A DNA stretch of 64,000 nucleotides from Longilinea sp035560795. Lineage in GTDB: Bacteria > Chloroflexota > Anaerolineae > Anaerolineales > Anaerolineaceae. A program made the position numbers and the translations under genes. Shown here piece after piece: positions 7,830-16,200 of the stretch. Location: contig DATMYV010000008.1 in NCBI GenBank assembly GCA_035560795.1, positions 40,686-104,685 of the forward strand. The letters run 5' to 3'. The notes under the pieces were generated by a model, which did no database searches, was not told where the DNA came from, and saw only the letters and a program-made list of their open reading frames with translations. Each line of letters begins with the position of its first letter. The first letter of the stretch is position 1.

Positions 7830-9458
7830 ATGACTTCTCAAACAATCTCACCCCACGGCCTGGCAACCGGTGTGCAAGGGCTGGGCTGGCAGGGACCGAC
7901 AACCGCATTGGAATTTGAAGAGAAAGGCATGCAACAGTGCCTGCTGGCGTTGGAAAGCCCGTTGTGGGCGGTGTCGGCGAACAACCGCACCGCGTTGACC
8001 ACCTCCGGCAGTCTATCCGCCGCCCCTGGCGACCCAGCGCTGCTGGCGTTCGCGCCGGCTGTGCCGCTGGAAGCGCTGGGCGATCCGGCCTTCAGTGCCA
8101 CCTACGGCACGCGCTACGCCCTCTATGCTGGCGCCATGGCCAACGGCATCGCTTCGGTGGAGTTGGTAGTTGCGCTGGGCAAAGCCGGTTTTTTTGGCAG
8201 CTTTGGCGCCGCCGGGCTGGCCCCTGAGCGCATTGAAGCCGCCATTCAACATGTTCAGGCTGCCCTACCGGATAGCCCTTACGCTTTTAACCTGATCAAC
8301 AATCCCTTCGAGTCAGCCATGGAGCAGTGCGCTGCGGATTTGTACGTACGCTATCACGTGCCAGTAGTCGAGGCATCAGCGTACCTTGACATTACGCCTG
8401 GCCTGGTACATTACCGCGCTGCGGGTCTCTCGCAAAACCCGGACGGCAGCATTAAGATTGGCCACCACATCCTGGCAAAGCTCTCACGCAAAGAAGTGGC
8501 CAGGCGATTCCTCGCCCCTGCCCCGCAGGAACTTCTCGCCAGGCTGGTGTCCGATGGAAAAATCAGCGCTGAACAGGCCGAACTGGCCCGCCAGGTGCCA
8601 ATGGCTGATGATATTACCGTCGAGGCCGATTCCGGCGGGCACACCGACAACCGGCCGTTGGTCGGATTGCTGCCCACCATGATCGCCCTGCGCGACGAGT
8701 TGCAGGCGAAATTTCAGTATACCGTCCCGGTGCGCATCGGCGCCGCTGGCGGCATCAGTACGCCGCAGGCTGCGCTGGCAGCCTTCATGATGGGCGCGGC
8801 TTATGTGGTGACCGGTTCGGTCAACCAGGCCTGTGTCGAAGCCGGCGCATCCGATCACACTAAGGCGCTGCTGGCCCAGGCTGAAATGCCGGACGTCACC
8901 ATGGCACCTGCCGCTGACATGTTCGAAATGGGCGTCAAGGTTCAGGTTCTAAAACGTGGTACCTTGTTTGCGATGCGTGCTTCGAAGCTGTATGAGTTAT
9001 ATACCCATTACGCCACCTGGGAAGAAATCCCGGCAGAGGAACGCAACAAATTGGAAAACAACGTTTTCAAGCGTACCTTCGCTGAGATCTGGGGTGATAC
9101 GGTCAAATTTTTCAATGAACGGGATTCGCGCATGATTGAACGTGCCGAAAAGGACGCCCATCAAAAAATGGCGCTGGTTTTCCGCTGGTATTTGGGTTTA
9201 TCTTCACGCTGGTCAAACCGCGGAGAACCTGGACGCGAGATGGATTACCAGATTTGGTGCGGTCCCTCCATGGGCAGCTTCAATGATTGGACGCGGGGCG
9301 GCTATCTGAGCGAGCCTGCCAACCGGCATGTGGCCGACGTTGCGCTGCAAATCCTGACCGGCGCTGCTTACCTGGCACGCCTGCGTTCATTAGGCCTGCA
9401 AGGGGTTCATTTACCAGCTGCACTCGACCAGTACCGTCCAGAGCAGCCATTAATTTAG
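7830..9458 (+). CDS. PfaD-family trans-acting enoyl reductase (PUFA/polyketide synthase partner)
   Basis: A 542-residue flavoprotein of the PfaD family, the stand-alone FMN-dependent enoyl reductase that works in trans on ACP-bound intermediates of polyunsaturated fatty acid and related polyketide synthases. Supporting motifs are YAFNLINNPFES, the EADSGGHTDNRP segment, and the FMN-binding IGAAGGISTPQAAL followed by GAAYVVTGSVNQ. The C-terminal part contains WYLGLSSRWSNRGE and YQIWCGPSMGSFNDW, also PfaD-specific. Length matches the family, which clearly separates it from shorter nitronate monooxygenases sharing the fold. It converges with the PPTase gene, and the megasynthase follows on the minus strand; no cis ER domain is evident in that synthase, so this protein most likely supplies enoyl reduction. 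Confidence 0.92.
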   Translation: MTSQTISPHGLATGVQGLGWQGPTTALEFEEKGMQQCLLALESPLWAVSANNRTALTTSGSLSAAPGDPALLAFAPAVPLEALGDPAFSATYGTRYALYAGAMANGIASVELVVALGKAGFFGSFGAAGLAPERIEAAIQHVQAALPDSPYAFNLINNPFESAMEQCAADLYVRYHVPVVEASAYLDITPGLVHYRAAGLSQNPDGSIKIGHHILAKLSRKEVARRFLAPAPQELLARLVSDGKISAEQAELARQVPMADDITVEADSGGHTDNRPLVGLLPTMIALRDELQAKFQYTVPVRIGAAGGISTPQAALAAFMMGAAYVVTGSVNQACVEAGASDHTKALLAQAEMPDVTMAPAADMFEMGVKVQVLKRGTLFAMRASKLYELYTHYATWEEIPAEERNKLENNVFKRTFAEIWGDTVKFFNERDSRMIERAEKDAHQKMALVFRWYLGLSSRWSNRGEPGREMDYQIWCGPSMGSFNDWTRGGYLSEPANRHVADVALQILTGAAYLARLRSLGLQGVHLPAALDQYRPEQPLI

Positions 9459-9482
9459 CAACGGCCGCTGTTTGCAAACCCT

Positions 9483-10193
9483 TTACAGGATTACTTCATG
9501 GATCTGTAAAGAATCCAATTGCATCTCCCCTGTGCACACGGCTAGGGTGAGCACGGTTTCGGCTGCTGTCTGCCAACCAGCCCACCACCGGAATTCTTCT
9601 TGAACCCGGCTGTGGACCTCAAGAGCGTACCATTTGGCCAGGGTTTCATTATTGCCTATGCGCATAACTTCAACGGAACGCGTATCCAGGCGCAAGCCTG
9701 TCCCCATGGCTTTGAGCATGGCTTCTTTGGCACTCCAGATCAACACTGCGTCCCCTTCGCGTTGCCGGCCAGCCGCCAAAATTTGTTCGGCATCCGTCAA
9801 ATAATCCTGGATGAAGGCATTCGTCCGTGGCTCGATGATTTCGAGGTCGATGCCCAGTCCAATATGGGCGTTTGACGACCAGGCACAGACAGCCTGACCG
9901 CCCCGGTGGCTGATGGAAAGACAGCCTGGCAGGCGCCTACCGGATAAACTCGCATACGGCCTGCCGTCCCCTTCATTGGCAACCGTCCATTCCGCAAAGT
10001 GCAAACCGGACAGCTGCTCAACTGAAGTGTGAAGCAGCTGTTTCGCCGTCCATCGCCCCAGCAGCCAATCCGCCCTTCTTTGTGGAAATCGCAATTTTGA
10101 ATATTTTTCCACTTCCCCAGGCGACAGGAATTCCCCGGCTGGCGGCACAGTCGAATTGGAACGCGCCCATTGGATGTCGATAAGATTCTGCAT
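9483..10193 (-). CDS. Sfp-type 4'-phosphopantetheinyl transferase
   Basis: A 236-residue enzyme that moves the phosphopantetheine arm from CoA onto carrier proteins. The ATG at 10193 (MQNLIDIQWARS) is preferred over a TTG at 10205, which falls inside the stem of the hairpin just upstream. Family motifs are visible: the N-terminal KLRFPQRRADWLLGRW with substrate-contacting Arg residues, CLSISHRGGQAVCAW, the metal-binding LGIDLEIIEPR, and the second metal/catalytic motif WSAKEAMLKAMG. Size fits the Sfp/AcpT group rather than the shorter AcpS group. It lies 62 bp downstream of the megasynthase, on the same strand but separated from it by a strong 17-bp hairpin, and is the obvious candidate to activate the synthase's two unusual carrier domains. 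Confidence 0.92.
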   Translation of the reverse strand: MQNLIDIQWARSNSTVPPAGEFLSPGEVEKYSKLRFPQRRADWLLGRWTAKQLLHTSVEQLSGLHFAEWTVANEGDGRPYASLSGRRLPGCLSISHRGGQAVCAWSSNAHIGLGIDLEIIEPRTNAFIQDYLTDAEQILAAGRQREGDAVLIWSAKEAMLKAMGTGLRLDTRSVEVMRIGNNETLAKWYALEVHSRVQEEFRWWAGWQTAAETVLTLAVCTGEMQLDSLQIHEVIL

Positions 10194-10203
10194 ATACCCG
10201 CTC

Positions 10204-10242
10204 AAATGGGCGCAATGGAAGAACGTTCCATTGCGCCCATTT
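10204..10242 (-). terminator. 17-bp perfect hairpin between synthase and PPTase
   Basis: Positions 10204-10220 and 10226-10242 are perfect 17-bp inverted repeats around a 5-nt loop. The hairpin begins 14 bp after the synthase stop and ends 11 bp before the PPTase ATG. It has only a short T tract on the minus strand, so it may attenuate rather than fully terminate, or stabilise the long synthase mRNA. Confidence 0.6.
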
Positions 10243-10255
10243 TATGAAGCGTCCG

Positions 10256-13200
10256 CTACTTCCCCTGCACCAACGTCTTGAAGGGTTGAATCAAACCATC
10301 CTCCACGCTGTACGGCAGCGGACTGGTGCGGTAATTATCAACCTCCAGGTAGACGCGTCCTTTGGCATCCACCACGCGCGCATCAAAGATCAGACTGCCG
10401 TCCGGTAACCGGGATGGCGAAACCTCGGCAAAGATTGCCGCGCCGTTGGTCTTATTTTTGTGAAGGCGCAGCTGGCCGATCGAACTGGGCAAGCCCAGCG
10501 TACCGGTCAACCCAGCTTCCCATACCCCGGCCGTTTGCAGGCATAACTCCAGCAGGATCGGCGTGCTGAACAGGGTTTGCCCGCCGGATGTGATTGCCGG
10601 AAGGTCGTGCTGCAACCTGCCCAGAACAACCTCACCCGAACGTTGCACGCCTGCCAGCACCTGAAAAGACGGGCCGTGGAAGTAAAGTTTGTAGATTTCT
10701 GCCGCCTGCACGGTATAGGCACCGTTCCACTTTGGCGCTGCTACGATCAAGTCATGATGGTCAACCTGAGGCTGTAAGAGAACCCGGCCGGAGAAATGGC
10801 GCATGTGCTCGACAGTTTTGTTGTGCAGCAGCATGTCCGATTCAAGCACCACCTCGGCCACCAGCCCCTCCGCCGTCCGCAGGACGCGTGCCTTCCAGGC
10901 CGAACGGCGCGGCTGATTACGATAGAACTTGAATGGTGCCAGGAATTTGATATCATCCAGGCGCGCCACCTCAAACCCGGCTTTGGCGGATCCCAGCACC
11001 GAGGCGATGTGTTTGGCCGCGACTGTGAAACCTTCGATGCCCATCACGCCAGGCAGCACCGGGATGCCGTTGAGGGCATGATCCTTTAAGAATGGCTCAG
11101 TATTTGGATCAAGGTCGGCCTCCAGCAGGATGCCTTCGTTCAAACTCATGCCGGTAACCCGGCTGAGCATGGTATGAATTGGTTTACCGGCCCGCAGCGC
11201 ATCGTTGGCACGCTCCAGGTCCAGCCCGCCATCTGCATTGGATGCACTCTCCAATTGACCCAGTGCACCAGCCAGGATGACCTCGCAATCTCTGCCAGTC
11301 AGCAGTTCGGCACGCACCAGCGGTGCAGCTTGCAGCGGATTCAGCATTTCGATCCCGGCCATCTGCATCAACCGTAGTATGTATCCGCGCGATGCCATGC
11401 CTACCTCGGCCCACGCCCCCCAATCCAATGCAACAACCCGAATTTCAGGGTGCTCTGACTGGATGGCTGCTGCCAGCCGCGCGGCGAGATCATTGGCGGC
11501 GCTGTAATCGGTTTGCCCGCTGTTGCCAAAACGACCCGAGATCGAGGTGAAGACCGCCATAAACCGGGGCAGCGCTTTGTGTTTTTCCAGCGTTTTCCAC
11601 AGGTGGAAGAAACCGCCAGCTTTTACAGCCACCACCTGGCGGAATTCTTCATCCGGTTTGCTCTCCAACTTACGGCTGTGGTCCAACCCGGCGGCATGGA
11701 TCAACCCGTCAACCCAACCTTCCACCGCCAGTACCTGCTGAACGGCGTACTCAACAGCCTGCGGAGTGGTAACATCGCAGGCGATGTAAACTGCTTTACC
11801 ACCCAGTTTTTCGACATGAGCCATCGTTTCCAGAGTCGCAGCGGCGCGTTCCAATGCAGCGAGCTTTGCATCCACCCGCGATGGCGTGGCACGCTCACCC
11901 GAGTCGGTCAAACGGCGGGTAATCTCGTGCTTGAGCGCTTCGCGGTCGCTGCGCAGCAGTGCCAGATCTGGATCATCTGCGGATGCCAGCGCAGAGCGGC
12001 CAAGGAGGTAGAAATGTCCGCGGGTTGCCCTGGCCAGATCCTGCACAACTGGAGCAACAATGCCGCCGCTGCCGCCTGAAATGACAAAGACCGCACCCTC
12101 CGGCAATTGTGCTTCCGATTCCATGAGCGGTTTCTCCGCAAGAGAAATGCCGTAGCGCAAACCGCCTTCCAAACCAATTTCGACCGTCCCGGGGTCGAGC
12201 AGCGTTTCATCGATCAGGCAACCTGCCACTTTGCTTGCGCTGGCGTCTTGTTCAAAATCCACCACTTTTACAAGCATTTTCTCGCGTTCGCGCGCAATTG
12301 CTTTTGCCAGTCCGCGCAGACCGCCGCTGACCGCCGCCGTCGAACCCTGTGGACCATATCCGTGCAAACCGCCCAAGCGCGTGGCACACACCAGGAAGGC
12401 GTTATCCGGCAGGCTGCGCAATAGAGCTGCGAGCATGAAAAGGCGCTCCTCCAGCAGCCGGTCCCAATTCTTCGCCGTCATTTCAGCCAAAGAAGGCTCG
12501 GAGTCCAATCCCGGCAAGAAATAGACACCGGTAAACGGTCCTTCCTCTTTCAGAAGGCTAAACATGCTGTTCTTTTCCTCGGTTGAAACAACGGATACTT
12601 TCGTTACCTTCACTTTCCGCACTCGCAGCTTCCGATCGAGCACATCCGCCACGCCATTTTGATCTGTCACGATCAACACACGGCTGTTTTCATCCAACTC
12701 AACGCCAGTCGGCAGGCACAAAGCCAGGGTAGGACGAAGCACTGGCACCGGGATGCGGCGATGGATGGTGGAAATGGGAGTTGATGAGGTCTGTGTTACT
12801 GAGGAAAATCCATTTCCGGCCTCAGAACGCATTGACACAGAACTCAGAACTTCTTCATCCTCAGAATTCATCGACTCAGAACCCTGAATTCCCTCCCTTA
12901 CAAACGCCATTACCTTCGCGAGCGTGTTGTAATCGGACAGGCGTAAATCTTCGCGGCGTTCGATGCCGAAATGCTCGCGCACCGCGGCGAACAGTTCGGC
13001 CTGCTTAACCGTATCGATGCCCAGGTCAGCCTCAAGGTCCAGGTCCAATTCCAGCATTTCGGGCGGGTAGCCAGTTTTTTCGGAAACAATCGCGAGCAGG
13101 TACTGTTGGATTTCAACGTCGGAAAGCGTGTTCTGAGTTGATGAGGTCTGAGTCGATGGGGAAGATCGAACTTCTTCCTCAGAACTCATTGGCACAAGAC

Positions 13201-16200
13201 TCAGGACTTCCGCTTCCTCATTACTCATCGACACATTACTCTGAACTTGCCTTGCCACTCCATCCTTTACAAATGTCATCACCTTTGACAGCGTGTTGTA
13301 ATCGGATAATCGTAAATCTTCGCGGCGTTCAATGCCGTAATGCTCGCGTACCGCGGCAAACAGTTCGGCCTGCTTAACGGTATCGATACCCAGGGTCGCC
13401 TCAAGGTCCAGGTCCAATTCCAGCATTTCAGGTGGATAACCGGTTTTTTCAGAAACAAGCGAGAGGAGGTGCCGTTGGATTTCAACGTCGGAAGGCATGT
13501 TTTGAGTTACTGAGTTCGTAGTGGCTGATGAAGAGACAGCATCTCGATTTTCTTCCTCAGAACTCATTGCCACAGAACTTAGGACTTTTTCATCCTCAGA
13601 ACTCATTGACCCAGAACTCAGAACTTCCTGCTGCCTTTCCGCCCACAGTGATGGGCCATGCCCATATTGCCACAGCGATTTCTGCGGCGCGCGCTTTGGC
13701 GCACCCTGGTCGCGGATGCGCAACGTACGCTGGACGACTTCATTCTTGGCAGACTCGTAACCAGCTACGACTGCCATCCAGCCATCGTGAACCTCCTGGT
13801 TAATGCGCTCGCCGGTGCCGGGAACCTTGTGCAGCAGCGACATGGCAATTTGCGAACCAAAACCAGCGCCCAGCCGCAGTGCAAACTCTGGTTGATATGC
13901 TCCACCGCGGGAGAGATTCAAGTCTCCAAGATCGGGATCAGGCTCAAAGCCGTTGTCTATGTTAGCCACCGGCGGGACGTTTCCTGTTTCCAGCGCTTTC
14001 ACAGCCACCACGTCCTCAATGCCCACGCCCATGGTGTGACCGGTGAAACCCTTGGTGTTTGAGACGATCACCTGGTTGGCCTGTGCCCCAAACACCTGGC
14101 GCAATGCCCGGATCTCCGCGGCAGCCGAACCGCCGCGGGCCGGAGTATAGGTTTCATGCGACATGAACATCATCCGGTCGGCTATGGCCTCGCGCTTCAG
14201 TCCAAAACGCTGTTCGGCAGTTGCCACCAGGCGTTCCATGACTTCGCTGACATGCTGTACGTCCAGGCGCGTGCCATGATAGGCACTGTTGGCAATTTGC
14301 GTGGATAGGATTTCACAAATGGCGCGCACGCCGCGTTCGCGGGCGGCATCTTCGCTTTCCACAACCAGTGCAGCCGCGCCCATGCCCATGATCATGCCGT
14401 TGCGGCGGCGGTCAAAAGGCAGAGCTGCCAGCCGCAGGTCTTCCTCTGTGGTGGTTGCACCGCTGGCCAATAAACCCGTTCCAATCCAGTTCACGAGATT
14501 GCCGTCGGTCACGTCATCGCCAGCGATCACCAGCACCCGTCGGCAGCGTCCGCTGCGAATCCAATCCTCCGCGATGCCAACGGCGTGCGTGGTGGTGGCA
14601 CAGGCAGCGTTTACATAGGTGTTGGGGCCGCGCGCGCCAATGTATTCGGCAAATTGTGAATGCCCCATTGCCAGAATGCGAAAGATGAAGCGCCGGTCGA
14701 AGTGGTAATCCAATTGGCTGAGGGATGCTTCCAGTTCCCGCACGCGCTGCGTTAAAGCTTTTTGCACATCAACCTTGGCGGGGAATTGCGCCATTAAGCT
14801 GCGCAGTTCAGCCAGTTGATTGTTGAGTGATTGATACTCAGAGAAGCGTGCAGATTCCTCGGCCAACCTTTCAAGGCCGGGGAAGGCCGAGCCAAAGATG
14901 ACGCCGGTCTCATCCGCCAGGGCTTCCGGCAGCATCCAGCGGTTGGGTAGGTAGGAACCGGTACTGGTCCGTTTGTAATTCATCACCAGCGGAATGCCTG
15001 CGTCGCGCAGAGCTTCCACGCCTGCGGCGATGGCAAGCTGGGTCGAGATGTCCGTTGCGTCCACCCGGTCGACTGGCACGCCAAATTCGGCCGTCAGGTC
15101 AAAGTCGCCGCTTTGTCCGGCCAGTTTAACCGTCTGGTCCAACGAATCAATTGTCACCATTTGGGCGCCAGCCTCGCTTTTTTCCAGGCGGGTCACCTGA
15201 TGTTCCAACATGGCGTTGCGTTTTTCGTCTGATAGCGGTTCGATGAATTGCTCTCCGCGCAGGATGCGCGCTACATTGTCATCCTCAAACACATGTTTGC
15301 CGCGGCCGGGCAAACCCAGGCCAGCCCCGGTGATCACCACGGAACCGGTCAGTGGCACAATGCCATCAGGAAGTGAGGCCGCCTGGACTGTTTGCGTTGC
15401 GGTTATTTCCACTGGAAGTGCGGGTCTTTGCGTTAGAGCCCGCGGTCCCATTCCGGCGGCGTACAGGCCGCATAATGCCTCGTTGAAACTGGTGCGCGCG
15501 CCTTTGCGCGGATGATTGGTCGCCACGAGCGTAATGCCTTCTTTGCCCTTGAGAATATCGGTAGCCAAAGCATTCAACACCCTTTTTGGTCCCACTTCGG
15601 CAAACACGCGCGCGCCCTGTGCGTAAAGCGTTTCAATGCCATGGATGAATTGCACCGGCGAAGTGACCTGTTGCGCGAGCAGATCAAGGATTTCTTCCTT
15701 CCCGGCGGGATATAAATCGCCGGTCACATTTGCAACCACTGGAATGAGAGGTGGTTGCACATTCATACGGGCTATCACCTTGCGCAGAGGTTCGCTGGCG
15801 GGCGCCACAATCCGGGTGTGGAAGGCATGGGATACGGGTATCTTGACTGCCTGGAATCCGGCGGATTGAAATGCTGCCAATGCCTGCTCAACCGCGGCAG
15901 TTGCCCCCCCAATGACCGATTGCTGCGGGCTGTTGATATTTGCCAGCACCACATAACCATCAATGGTTTTGAGAATGCTTTCCACCTCACCTAATGGAGC
16001 GGAGACAGCTGCCATACAACCGTTATCCTCCATCGAGACTTTTGACATCTCCCGTCCGCGCGCGCTGACCACCTCCAGCGCTTCGGCAAAGGTCAGCACA
16101 CCTGCGGCCACCAGGGCGGCATATTCGCCCAAACTGTGGCCGATGACCAGATCCGGCTCGAAACCGAATTTCTTCATTAATCGCAGCAACGCCACGTTGG

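Noticed and set aside
13900..15300. Second KS as an inactive chain-length factor
   Set aside because: Cys1220 and both active-site His residues are present, so it should be a competent condensing domain.
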